NCBI GenBank assembly: GCA_964589825.1
Contig: CAZPUS010000019.1
Location: 1-56,171, forward strand
Length of the DNA: 56,171 nucleotides
Origin: CAZPUS01 sp964589825
Lineage (GTDB): Bacteria > Fibrobacterota > Chitinivibrionia > Chitinivibrionales > WJKA01
Direction of reading: 5' to 3'
The notes beneath the pieces are model-generated. The model saw only the letters and a program-made list of their open reading frames with translations, made no database searches and was not told the DNA's origin. Positions 1-8,366 of the stretch are shown in pieces. A program made the position numbers and the translations under genes. Each line of letters begins with the position of its first letter. Within the stretch, counting starts at the first letter, position 1.

Positions 1-224
1 ATGGGCACCGGCCTAACCACAATATCCGGGGGTTACCCACGGAAAAGTCGGAAGCACCCAAAAAAACAGATTGTGAACGACAAATAATTCGGGATCGAGA
101 CCGGAATAAAAAAGTGGAAATTTGCTGAAAATTGAAATGTTGTTGCTTCTGAACGGTTGATAAATTATATTTTTGTTTAAAAATCAAAACCCCTATCATT
201 CAACTTAAACCTGAGGAGACTGTC
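1..224. other. 5' edge, no supported gene
   Basis: No reading frame here can be assigned. Frame 1 is open from the first base to a stop near base 87 and could be the tail of an upstream gene, but its residues show no recognisable motif. The last 60 bases are AT-rich and lead into the ribosome binding site of the next gene, so a promoter probably lies here, but I see no clean -35/-10 pair. Confidence 0.3.
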
Positions 225-1229
225 ATGATAAAACGCATTGTTTGCGCAATCACGGCTATCTGTATCTTATTGTTTTCCGCGGATATTTTCGCCGACGTGA
301 ATGTCAGTGAGGATGGAAACATTATCACGGTTACCACCAGCAGGGCGACCTACAAATTCGACAAAGCCGGCGGTGGATTCAAGCATATTTACGATAAAGA
401 CAACAACGACTGGATCGGTACGGGGCATGGAAGTAATTATCAAGGTATTCCCAATCTGGTCCACCCCGCCGATTATTTTCATCCGTACCGGGACAACTGT
501 GATGCTGAAGTAACATCATCGAGCTCGGACAAGGCGGTTATCCGTACTTGGACAACAAGCGATAGCTGGGAACTGACCTGGGAATTTTACGACACCTGGG
601 CCAAGATGACAGTCGTTGAAAAAGGCGGCCAGGACTACTGGTTTCTTTACGAAGGCGAACCGGGCGGAAAGACCCTGAACAGTAACACGTTCTGGATGAA
701 TTCCGATCACGGCAAGGAATCAATGTCTACCTATTCCGGTGATCTTCCCAGTCCTGAATGGGCTGGTTTCGGTAACGAGGACGTTGACCGCACCCTCTTT
801 CTTCTTCACTACGAGGATGACAGCCATCCTGACCATAACAGAGGCGACGGATGCTGCGGTGGTATGAGTGTGTTCGGTTTCGGACGGAATTCCGGTACCG
901 GAAAATATCTTACCCAAGCACCGCAGCATTTTGCGATTGGTTTTATCGAAACCAAGGATTACAATACGGTAAAAGACGCTGTGGAAGCGATCGCAAACGG
1001 CGATGTCGCCACCCGTAATCCCGTCTCGGACCATGCAGCCATGTCGTATTCACGGCCAAAACTTAATTATAAACAACCGGTTAGGGTCTACACAGCTGCC
1101 GGCAAACAAATATTTTCAGGCATTCTCAGCACTCAGAAGAAGCTTTCTTTTTGCAGTGCACAAAACGGCATATATATCATCGAGCAGGGTGGTATCAGCC
1201 GTACCGTCAATCTGAACGGTATTCAATAA
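225..1229 (+). CDS. Secreted protein with C-terminal sorting-like tail
   Basis: I do not recognise the main domain. The protein has 334 residues. It starts with a classic Sec signal peptide (MIKR, then a hydrophobic stretch to about residue 23, cleavage after IFA-D). The body (about 24-275) is rich in Trp, Tyr, Asp and Gly with many beta-type stretches, which resembles a carbohydrate-active or surface beta-sandwich protein. The last 60 residues (VRVYTAAGKQIFSG..., ...GIYIIEQGG...) follow the pattern of C-terminal sorting tails in FCB phyla: 'v-y-x-x-x-G-k', then 'G-i-Y-i-i'. A GAGGAG ribosome binding site lies 6 bases before the ATG. The gene is a single transcription unit closed by a strong terminator 20 bases downstream. 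Export is well supported; function is unknown. Confidence 0.8.
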   Translation: MIKRIVCAITAICILLFSADIFADVNVSEDGNIITVTTSRATYKFDKAGGGFKHIYDKDNNDWIGTGHGSNYQGIPNLVHPADYFHPYRDNCDAEVTSSSSDKAVIRTWTTSDSWELTWEFYDTWAKMTVVEKGGQDYWFLYEGEPGGKTLNSNTFWMNSDHGKESMSTYSGDLPSPEWAGFGNEDVDRTLFLLHYEDDSHPDHNRGDGCCGGMSVFGFGRNSGTGKYLTQAPQHFAIGFIETKDYNTVKDAVEAIANGDVATRNPVSDHAAMSYSRPKLNYKQPVRVYTAAGKQIFSGILSTQKKLSFCSAQNGIYIIEQGGISRTVNLNGIQ

Positions 1230-1247
1230 AAACGACCGGACACGATC

Positions 1248-1282
1248 AAAAAAGCGGGTATCGCTGCGATACCCGCTTTTTT
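1248..1282 (+). terminator. Rho-independent terminator
   Basis: AAAAAAGCGGGTATCGC is followed almost at once by its complement GCGATACCCGCTTTTTT. This gives a perfect GC-rich stem with a tiny loop and a run of T. It closes the secreted-protein gene, and because A and T tracts flank the stem it could act in both directions. Confidence 0.92.
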
Positions 1283-1573
1283 GGCTTCGGGATGTTACTT
1301 ATCTCCACATTTCTTCTTTTCGACAAAAAAGCGGCTGATTCCACTGCTGCATTCAAGAAACCAGCCCGGGTTTAGCCGTTTTTTAGAGTCTGCAGGGCAC
1401 TTCTTTAAGGATAAACACCTGTGCCCGGTACAGTAATCGATCTCGAAAAACACCCGCATCGACCGAATTTACTACCCGACATCCATAACGAATCTGCATC
1501 TTACCGGCCACGAGACACCGACTGGGTAGTGGTACACTCTACCGCTATGGCAGTGAATTGAAGTATATTTATT
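1283..1573. other. Intergenic region, nothing recognised
   Basis: About 290 bases between the terminator and the dispersed repeat. No coding frame with acceptable codon use, no RNA fold and no known repeat was seen. It may hold the promoter of the TRAP operon. Confidence 0.4.
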
Positions 1574-1730
1574 CTAAATTGAGCGGTTGTTTTGATGAAC
1601 GCTGTGGTGAGCCGTGTTGCTATTGTGTTCTCGAAATCCATTGTTCAACTTTGTTGGTTGTTTCATGGTTTTCGAAAAAATAAGAGTAGTGCGGGTTGCA
1701 GCAGCGTTCGCGAACAAAACGGTTCACGTT
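1574..1730 (+). repeat. Dispersed ~150-bp repeat, copy 1 (full length)
   Basis: The sequence begins CTAAATTGAGCGG and ends GTTCGCGAACAAAACGG...CACGTT. The whole length aligns without gaps worth noting to the reverse complement of 46236-46386, at about 80% identity by hand. Its first 58 bases match 15157-15214 with 3 differences. The two ends are imperfect inverted repeats: TTTTGATGAACGCTG at the left against TTTTGTTCGCGAACGCTG reading inward from the right. It ends 12 bases before the chosen tatT start, so it forms the 5' leader of that operon. A MITE-like element or a structured regulatory repeat are both possible. Confidence 0.85.
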
Positions 1731-1742
1731 AGGTTCTGTCCT

Positions 1743-2681
1743 ATGAGAAAACAGACACTTTTATTATCCGCTATTCTGTTCATCGCATGCAGTGTCCTGC
1801 AGTGTTCGGTAAAAAGCCTCGCCATGGCAAAAATTTCGGATGCATTGACACAATCGTCGGGCAGTACGGTCTTTACCGGAGATAACGATCCCGAACTCAT
1901 TGGCGATGCACTGCCGGTGCTTATAAAGATACACGAATCGCTTGTGCACAGACAGTCCGAGGATGCGGCACTGCTGCGTGCCACCGGTAGACTTTGCGTG
2001 CTCTATGCGTATGCCTATATTCAGCTGCCGGCAAAAAAAGACCGGCTGACCGATGCAGCCCGGTTTCGGCACGAAACAGAACGCGCAAAAAAGATGTTTC
2101 TTCGCGCACGGGGCTATTGTCTCGATGCACTCGAGCTGCGTCATCCCGGCTTTACAGATGTTCTGCTGCAGCACAATCCCGATTCCGCCCTCGGGATGAC
2201 GACCGAAGCGGATACCGCCTTTCTGTACTGGGCTTCGATGGCATGGATGGGTGCCATTACCGCGGATAAGTCGGATATCGGACTCATGATCTCGATGCCC
2301 CGGGCGGTTTCGCTCATGGACCGCGCCTATTCGTATAACCCCGATTTTGACAACGGGGCGATCCATGAGTTTTATCTTTCCTATTACGCAGGACTGCCTC
2401 CCTCGATGGGCGGAAGTATCGAAAAGGCAAAAATCCATTTCAAAAAAGCAGTTGCGCTTACAGATGGCAAAAAAGTCGGACCGTATCTGAGTATGGCATC
2501 GACCGTGGCGGTCAACACGCAGGATGCGGCATTGTTCGAGGCAATGTGCGACAGTGCCTACGCCATCGACATTGATCAATACCCGCACTATCGGCTGATG
2601 AATACGATCCACCTGCGTCAGCTGGCGTGGTATCGGTCAAACAAAGACCGGTTTTTTGTAATAACATCAGATAATAACTGA
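1743..2681 (+). CDS. tatT: TRAP transporter T-component lipoprotein (TatT family)
   Basis: This is a periplasmic helical TPR-like lipoprotein that partners a TRAP substrate-binding protein in TatPT systems (family known from Treponema pallidum Tp0956). The frame is open upstream, but that part lies inside the dispersed repeat. I chose the ATG at MRKQTLLLS because it begins a lipoprotein signal with Cys at residue 21 (VLQC) and gives 312 residues. The mature part is almost all helix, with the family's features: TGRLCVLYAYA, LELRHPGF and a late YYAGLPPSMGGS turn. tatP follows after a gap of about 15 bases and then the QM permease, the order seen in Treponema. The ribosome binding site (TTAGG) is weak, so the start is less certain than the identity. 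Confidence 0.87.
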   Translation: MRKQTLLLSAILFIACSVLQCSVKSLAMAKISDALTQSSGSTVFTGDNDPELIGDALPVLIKIHESLVHRQSEDAALLRATGRLCVLYAYAYIQLPAKKDRLTDAARFRHETERAKKMFLRARGYCLDALELRHPGFTDVLLQHNPDSALGMTTEADTAFLYWASMAWMGAITADKSDIGLMISMPRAVSLMDRAYSYNPDFDNGAIHEFYLSYYAGLPPSMGGSIEKAKIHFKKAVALTDGKKVGPYLSMASTVAVNTQDAALFEAMCDSAYAIDIDQYPHYRLMNTIHLRQLAWYRSNKDRFFVITSDNN

Positions 2682-2696
2682 AACAGGAGTATGAAA

Positions 2697-3725
2697 ATGC
2701 GTTTGTCTCGTTGCGCGGTATGCTGTCTGCTGACAAGTATGCTGGCAGTAACCACAGAAATTGCAGGTACCACGATAAAACTCGGAAGTCTCGCACCGCA
2801 GGATTCACCGTGGGGTGAAGGCCTGATTGCGCTCTCTTCGGCATGGGACAGTATTTCTGACGGACAAGTGACTATGAAAATTTATCCCGGCGGTATCGCG
2901 GGGAATGAGGAGGACATGCTTCGCAAGATGCGTATCGGACAGTTGCATGGTGCAGCAATCAGCGGAGTGGGACTCAGCAGGCTTGTGCCGGACATTATCA
3001 CGATTCATTTACCGCTCATGGCCAGGTCTATCGACGAAGCGCTCTATGTGCTGCAGAGAATGCAGCCTGAATTTGATGCGCAACTTGAGAAAAAAGGCTT
3101 CAAAGTGCTTGCCTGGACTCCGGTCGGATGGGTACATTTCTTTTCAAAACAACCTGTCAGTTCTCCTGATGATTTGAAAAAGGCGAAACTGTTCATGTAC
3201 GAAGGAGATCCTGATGCAGTCGCCATCTACAGGGAAATGGGATTCAATCCCGTACCGCTCTCCATTACCGATCTCATGCCTGCGCTGCAAAGCGGTATGG
3301 TCGATGCTTTTTCGAACACACCGGTTGCCGCAGCATCGTATCAGTGGTTCGGGATCGCTTCGAACATGTTCGGGGTCAGATGGGCACCGCTTATCGGTTG
3401 TATAGTAATATCCGGGCGCACATGGCGTTCGGTTCCGCAGCAGCTTCACGGGCCGCTGCAAGAAGCTGCGCATGCCACTGCAGAGAAGCTGAAGAGAAAG
3501 ACGGCCGCACTCGAAGAAGAAGCGCTTTCGGTAATGAAACAGCACGGACTCAGCGTCCACATGCCGTCGGATGAAGAAATCCGGCAGTGGAAAGAAATTA
3601 CCAGGCAGGGCTTGCACAAGATGAGCGGGAAAAGCTTTTCGCAGGAATCGTTTACCAGACTGCAGCAGTATCTTCGTGAATACCGCACCGACCATCCGGT
3701 TCAGGGTGTGACCATTGTCGAATAA
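2697..3725 (+). CDS. tatP: TRAP transporter substrate-binding protein (DctP/TatP-like)
   Basis: A periplasmic ligand-binding subunit of 342 residues. An ATG two codons earlier sits one base from the AGGAG ribosome binding site. The ATG at 2697 has 7-base spacing, so I prefer it. A signal peptide covers about residues 1-24. The DctP fold is clear: IKLGSLAPQDSPWGEG at the start, PGGIAGNEEDMLRKMRIGQLHGA, and VGWVHFFSKQPVSSPDDLKK. The segment that usually reads KIRVPxxP, with an arginine gripping the ligand carboxylate, here reads KAKLFMYEGDP, so that arginine seems to be absent. With TatT next door, this fits the TatPT subgroup, for which hydrophobic ligands have been proposed. The substrate cannot be read from the sequence. 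Confidence 0.9.
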   Translation: MRLSRCAVCCLLTSMLAVTTEIAGTTIKLGSLAPQDSPWGEGLIALSSAWDSISDGQVTMKIYPGGIAGNEEDMLRKMRIGQLHGAAISGVGLSRLVPDIITIHLPLMARSIDEALYVLQRMQPEFDAQLEKKGFKVLAWTPVGWVHFFSKQPVSSPDDLKKAKLFMYEGDPDAVAIYREMGFNPVPLSITDLMPALQSGMVDAFSNTPVAAASYQWFGIASNMFGVRWAPLIGCIVISGRTWRSVPQQLHGPLQEAAHATAEKLKRKTAALEEEALSVMKQHGLSVHMPSDEEIRQWKEITRQGLHKMSGKSFSQESFTRLQQYLREYRTDHPVQGVTIVE

Positions 3726-3728
3726 CGG

Positions 3729-5585
3729 ATGTGTGCGATGCCCCCCTTTGTACGACGAATCGCACAAGTCGGCGCAGCAATCCCGGCACGTATCGAAGAT
3801 GCGGTCGCGGCGTGTGCGGTCGTGCTGTGTGCATCGATCGCTTCGTATGAGGTTTTTTCCAGGCTGCTTGTGCACAAAAGCATCCCGGCGGCAGGGGATT
3901 ACATACAGCATCTGGTGCTCGTTATCGCAATGGTTACCGGTATTATCGCGTCACGGGAACGGGCGCACCTTTGCTTTTCGCTTATCGACTCGCTGCCTGT
4001 GGCCGTATTTCGGCGCAGGGCCGGGTATGTAGCCTCGTGTGTTACCATTTCGGTGCTTTGCGCACTCTCCATCGATGCATTCTTTTTTGCACGCTACGCA
4101 TTCGATCCCGCCATGAAGGTCGGGTTTGTCCCCGTGGTTGTGCTCGCATGGCTGATACCCGCAGCGTTTGTGAGTATGGGGCTTCACACACTTTTTAACA
4201 GTCGCGGGAAAGACTCCGAGAATGCCCGAACAGGCTGGAAAGAAACGGCTGCAGGTGCCTGCGGCATACCGCTTTTTCTTCTGACGGTCCATCTGCTGCA
4301 CACGTGGCCGCATGCAACGGTATGGGGGGCGAGCACGCTGCTAATCGTATCCCTTTTTTTCGGCACTCCGATATTCGCGGTAATCGGCGGGTGTGCACAA
4401 TTGCTTCTTTTTGTACAAAGCGGCGCGCTCGGGGTGGTCTCCAATGAGGTCTACACCATGTGTACCGGTCCGCTGCTGCCGACCCTTCCGCTTTTTACCT
4501 GTGCGGGGTTCATCCTCTCCGAAACAAATGCACCGCGCAGACTCGTGGCGCTTTTCAGATCGTTTTTCGGGTGGATCCCGGGCGGTATCGGAGTAATGGC
4601 GGTGGTGGTATCGACCTTTTTTACTACCTTTACCGGCGCTTCGGGGGTGACGATCCTTGCACTCGGGGGACTTTTGTTCATCACCCTGCAGAAGGCGGGT
4701 TATTCGCGTGATAACTCCACCGGGATGCTTACCGCGGGAGGCAGTCTCGGACTACTCTTCCCACCGAGTCTGCCGGTAATACTATATGGTATCGTGGCGC
4801 AGGTGGATATACGCAAAATATACACCGGTGGCATTATCCCGGGTTTTCTTATGATGATTGCGGTAATCGTTATCGTAATAAGAAGTGCGCGCAAAAACAA
4901 AGTGGGCCGTTATGTCTCGTCATGGCCGGAGCGATTACGCGCGCTGTGGCATGCGGGCGGGGAGTTGCTGATTCCCCTCATAATAATCGCCGGATTTTTC
5001 GGCGGTATAACCACGATTGTGGAAAGCAGCGCCATTGCAGTGGTTATCGCACTGGGGATCCAATCCCTGATTCACCATGATATCGACCTTACGGTGCTCA
5101 AGAGGATCGTTCGCAAGAGTCTTCCGGTTACCGGGGGTGTGCTCATAATTCTCGCAATGGCGAATGCGCTTTCGTATTACCTGGTGGACGCCGGGGTCCC
5201 GCGCGTGCTTACCCGGTGGTGTCTGGACTCCATAGAGTCGAAGTACCTCTTTCTGCTCTCCCTCAATGCGGTCCTGCTCGCTGCAGGATGTATCATGGAT
5301 ATTTTTTCGGCAACAATGATACTCGGGCCTCTGGTTGTCTCGATCGCGTCTGCGTATGGTATCGATCCGGTACATACCGGTATCATTTTTCTTGCCAACC
5401 TCGAGCTGGGGTATCTCACACCTCCGGTAGGGCTCAATCTTTTTCTGGCATCGTACCGGTTCAATTACCCGCTGTCGCGAATTTACCGTACCGTGTTGCC
5501 CTATCTGCTGATACTGCTGGTGACTGTGCTTTCCATTACCTACATGCCGTTTCTTTCCACCTGGCTGGTGGATATCTTTTTCTGA
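3729..5585 (+). CDS. tatQM: TRAP transporter fused small and large permease (DctQ-DctM)
   Basis: An inner-membrane permease that couples ion flux to uptake of the TatP-bound solute. Residues 1 to about 180 are the DctQ-type four-helix domain (RIEDAVAACAVVLCASIASYEVFSR, then four hydrophobic segments). From about residue 190 to the end (618) is the DctM large subunit with a dozen or so membrane segments and family signatures such as LPLFTCAGFILSE, TFTGASGVTILALGG, GGSLGLLFPPSLPVILYG and LGYLTPPVGLNLF. The Q-M fusion matches the TatPT arrangement. It starts 3 bases after the tatP stop, so co-translation is likely. A second ATG 9 bases downstream (MPPFVRR) is an equally good start. Confidence 0.93.
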   Translation: MCAMPPFVRRIAQVGAAIPARIEDAVAACAVVLCASIASYEVFSRLLVHKSIPAAGDYIQHLVLVIAMVTGIIASRERAHLCFSLIDSLPVAVFRRRAGYVASCVTISVLCALSIDAFFFARYAFDPAMKVGFVPVVVLAWLIPAAFVSMGLHTLFNSRGKDSENARTGWKETAAGACGIPLFLLTVHLLHTWPHATVWGASTLLIVSLFFGTPIFAVIGGCAQLLLFVQSGALGVVSNEVYTMCTGPLLPTLPLFTCAGFILSETNAPRRLVALFRSFFGWIPGGIGVMAVVVSTFFTTFTGASGVTILALGGLLFITLQKAGYSRDNSTGMLTAGGSLGLLFPPSLPVILYGIVAQVDIRKIYTGGIIPGFLMMIAVIVIVIRSARKNKVGRYVSSWPERLRALWHAGGELLIPLIIIAGFFGGITTIVESSAIAVVIALGIQSLIHHDIDLTVLKRIVRKSLPVTGGVLIILAMANALSYYLVDAGVPRVLTRWCLDSIESKYLFLLSLNAVLLAAGCIMDIFSATMILGPLVVSIASAYGIDPVHTGIIFLANLELGYLTPPVGLNLFLASYRFNYPLSRIYRTVLPYLLILLVTVLSITYMPFLSTWLVDIFF

Positions 5586-5906
5586 TGATCGGATTTCGTC
5601 TTTAAGATTCCATAACCCAAATAGATCCGGAAAAACCCATACGGTGGAGCCGTGTATTCTATAACCTGAATTGTACGAGCCGGATACTGTTTTTTTCAAA
5701 GCAATATAGAGGCACATGTTCCAATCTGTATGATCGGTACAAAGTCAGGGATGACGCTGCAGGTAGCAACGAGACAAAAGAATACCGTTCAATAATGTAT
5801 TTTTACTGTGTAAAGAGTGTGCGGGGTTAAATATATCGCACTATATATTCGAATAGTATAGAATTATAACAATTTTTATGTATACACCAAATGAGACGGG
5901 GGGTGT
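5586..5906. other. Intergenic region before clpC
   Basis: About 320 bases with no coding frame I trust. The last 80 bases are very AT-rich (TATATCGCAC, TATATATTCG, TAGTATAGAATTATA), which suits a promoter for clpC. I cannot point to one convincing -35/-10 pair, and no CtsR- or HrcA-type operator is visible. Confidence 0.35.
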
Positions 5907-8366
5907 ATGAACGGTATGTTCACAGACAGAGTTAAAAAAGTAATGCAGATAGCCAGAGAAGAAGCGGTGAGGCTTAACAACGATTATGTCGGCACCGAGC
6001 ACCTGCTTCTGGGGCTGATTAAAGAAGGGGAAGGAGTCGCAGTCGCAGTATTGCGCAGTCTCAAGATAGATCTTGAAGAGCTGGAGTCGAATATCGAGAA
6101 CGCGATAAGCTCATCCGGAGGTATGATGACGGTGGGACAGATGCTTCCCTTTACACCGCGTGCTAAAAAAGTACTCGAGATGTCGGCGGCCGAGGCGCGC
6201 AGTATGTCGCACAAGTTCATCGGGACCGAACACCTCCTGCTTGCGCTGATGCGGGATACCGAATCGGCTGCATCCGACACGCTTTCAGCCATGGGACTTC
6301 AGTATGAAAAAGTCAAGGAGGAAGTGCAGAAAGTGCTCAGCGGCGGTGAGTCGGCCGGCTCTCAGAGCGGACAGGAATCGGGTGGCAAAGGAAAAAACAA
6401 GACCCCGTACATCGATCATTTCGGCAGGGACCTTACCCAGCTCGCACGTGACGGGGCGCTCGACCCGATTATCGGCAGAGAGACCGAAATTGAACGCGTC
6501 GTGCAGATTTTGAGCCGTCGCAAGAAAAACAATCCGGTACTCATAGGAGAGCCCGGCATCGGAAAGACCGCGATTGTCGAAGGCCTGGCACAAAAAATTA
6601 TCGTCAAGGAGATCCCGCAGGTTCTGGAGAACAAGCGGGTAGTCAACCTCGACATGGCCTCAATGGTTGCGGGAACCAAATACCGGGGGCAATTCGAAGA
6701 ACGGCTTAAGGCCCTTATGGCTGAGTTGCAGAAAAACCGCGATATCATCATTTTTATCGACGAGCTGCATACGATCGTTGGTGCCGGGGGCTCGGAAGGC
6801 AGCCTCGATGCATCCAATATATTCAAACCCGCACTCTCGCGCGGGGAGATACAGTGTATCGGTGCGACCACGCTTGACGAATACCGCAAGTACATAGAAA
6901 AGGACGGCGCGCTTGCACGTCGTTTTCAGACCATTACGGTCGATCCGCCGAGCATTGAAGAGACCATTCAGATACTTCACGGTCTGCGTACCAACTACGA
7001 GGAGCACCACAAGGTAAAATTTACCGACAAGGCGATCGACCGTGCGGTAACGCTCTCGGAGCGCTACCTTTCCGACCGGTTTCTTCCCGACAAGGCCATC
7101 GACCTTATCGACGAGGCGGGATCCCGCAAGCGTCTTTCGAGCATGGAGATCCCCCAGGAAATCCGTGACATGGAGACTCAGATCAACGAGGTGGTGAAGG
7201 AAAAGGAAAGCGCGGTCGAAAACCAGGAATTCGAAAAAGCGGCCAAGCTGCGCGATAAACAGGAGAAACTTAAAGGAACGCTGATGGAGAAAAAGGGACT
7301 GTGGCGCCAGAAAAAAAGCGAAGAACGGCTCACGGTCGACGAGCATACGATCAGCGAAGTAATATCGACCATAACAGGGGTGCCGCTGTCACGACTGCAG
7401 CAGGAAGAGTCGAAACGCCTGCTCAACCTCGAAAACGAACTGCGCCAGCGCGTAATCGGCCAGGAAGAAGCCCTCACCGCGGTGTCCAAAAGCATCCGTC
7501 GCTCCCGTGTGGGGCTGCACAATGCCAGCAGACCGATAGCCTCTTTCATTTTTCTGGGTCCCACCGGCGTAGGAAAAACCGAACTTGCAAAGGCGCTGGC
7601 ACAGAGTCTTTTCGACAGCGAGGAGGCGCTCGTGCGTGTCGACATGTCCGAATACATGGAAAAATTCGCAGTATCACGGCTCGTTGGCGCTCCTCCGGGA
7701 TATGTGGGCTATGAGGAAGGCGGACAGCTTACCGAAAAAATCAGAAAAAAGCCCTATTCCGTAATTCTTCTCGACGAAATCGAAAAAGCGCATCCGGACG
7801 TTTTCAACATTCTGCTGCAGATTCTCGACGACGGTGTGATCACCGATTCGTACGGACGTCACGTCAATTTCAAAAATACCCTTATCATCATGACCTCGAA
7901 TGCAGGAACGCGTGATGTGAAAAAAAGCGGATCGGTCGGATTTACAAAAAGCACTGAAGAATCCCACTACGAGGCGATAAAAGACAAAGTAGAACAGGAG
8001 ATGAGGCGGATATTCAATCCCGAGTTTCTCAATCGTGTGGACGATACCATCATCTTTCGCCCGCTTACCAAAGAGGATATCTCCAAAATCGTCGAGATAC
8101 AGCTGCATGAAGTGGAGCATCGCCTTACCGAACGCGATGTACGGCTGCAGATTACACGACCGGCAAAGAATTTCCTTGTAGACAAAGGATACGATCCGGT
8201 GCTGGGCGCCCGTCCGCTTCGGCGTTCCATACAGCGCTATATTGAGGACCAGCTGGCAGAAGAATTTCTGACCGAACGCTTTACGGACGGAGACAATATC
8301 AAAGTTGAGCTGAAGAACGACAAACTCAGCTTTTCTAAAGCCGAATCAGCGAATGAGAACGCGTAA
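5907..8366 (+). CDS. clpC: ClpC-type AAA+ unfoldase
   Basis: An ATP-driven Hsp100 unfoldase that feeds substrates to ClpP in the cytoplasm. It has 819 residues, the usual ClpC length. Two ClpA/B N-terminal repeats (YVGTEHLLLGL near 30, FIGTEHLLLAL near 105) are followed by AAA+ module 1 (Walker A GEPGIGKT at 214-221, Walker B IIFIDELHT), a UVR motif around 430-455 (NQEFEKAAKLRDKQEKL) that marks ClpC rather than ClpA/B, and AAA+ module 2 (Walker A GPTGVGKT near 551, GAPPGYVGYEEGG, Walker B VILLDEIEKAHPDV). The C-terminal domain has GARPLRRSIQRYIED. A GGGGGG ribosome binding site precedes the ATG; a second ATG three codons on (MFTDRV) is possible. Its stop overlaps the start of tamB by 14 bases, so the two are translationally coupled. 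Confidence 0.98.
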   Translation: MNGMFTDRVKKVMQIAREEAVRLNNDYVGTEHLLLGLIKEGEGVAVAVLRSLKIDLEELESNIENAISSSGGMMTVGQMLPFTPRAKKVLEMSAAEARSMSHKFIGTEHLLLALMRDTESAASDTLSAMGLQYEKVKEEVQKVLSGGESAGSQSGQESGGKGKNKTPYIDHFGRDLTQLARDGALDPIIGRETEIERVVQILSRRKKNNPVLIGEPGIGKTAIVEGLAQKIIVKEIPQVLENKRVVNLDMASMVAGTKYRGQFEERLKALMAELQKNRDIIIFIDELHTIVGAGGSEGSLDASNIFKPALSRGEIQCIGATTLDEYRKYIEKDGALARRFQTITVDPPSIEETIQILHGLRTNYEEHHKVKFTDKAIDRAVTLSERYLSDRFLPDKAIDLIDEAGSRKRLSSMEIPQEIRDMETQINEVVKEKESAVENQEFEKAAKLRDKQEKLKGTLMEKKGLWRQKKSEERLTVDEHTISEVISTITGVPLSRLQQEESKRLLNLENELRQRVIGQEEALTAVSKSIRRSRVGLHNASRPIASFIFLGPTGVGKTELAKALAQSLFDSEEALVRVDMSEYMEKFAVSRLVGAPPGYVGYEEGGQLTEKIRKKPYSVILLDEIEKAHPDVFNILLQILDDGVITDSYGRHVNFKNTLIIMTSNAGTRDVKKSGSVGFTKSTEESHYEAIKDKVEQEMRRIFNPEFLNRVDDTIIFRPLTKEDISKIVEIQLHEVEHRLTERDVRLQITRPAKNFLVDKGYDPVLGARPLRRSIQRYIEDQLAEEFLTERFTDGDNIKVELKNDKLSFSKAESANENA

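Noticed and set aside
1594..1731. Small frame inside the dispersed repeat, open in copies 1 and 3 without gaps (about 40-46 codons).
   Set aside because: Differences between the copies are spread evenly over codon positions (about 9, 9 and 7 at positions 1, 2 and 3), with many amino acid changes, so there is no sign of selection on a protein.
1614..1742. Upstream extension of tatT.
   Set aside because: This part is repeat DNA, and the lipoprotein signal only begins at 1743.
1764..2612. Long open frame antisense to tatT.
   Set aside because: It mirrors the codon structure of the real gene, has no ribosome binding site and no family features.
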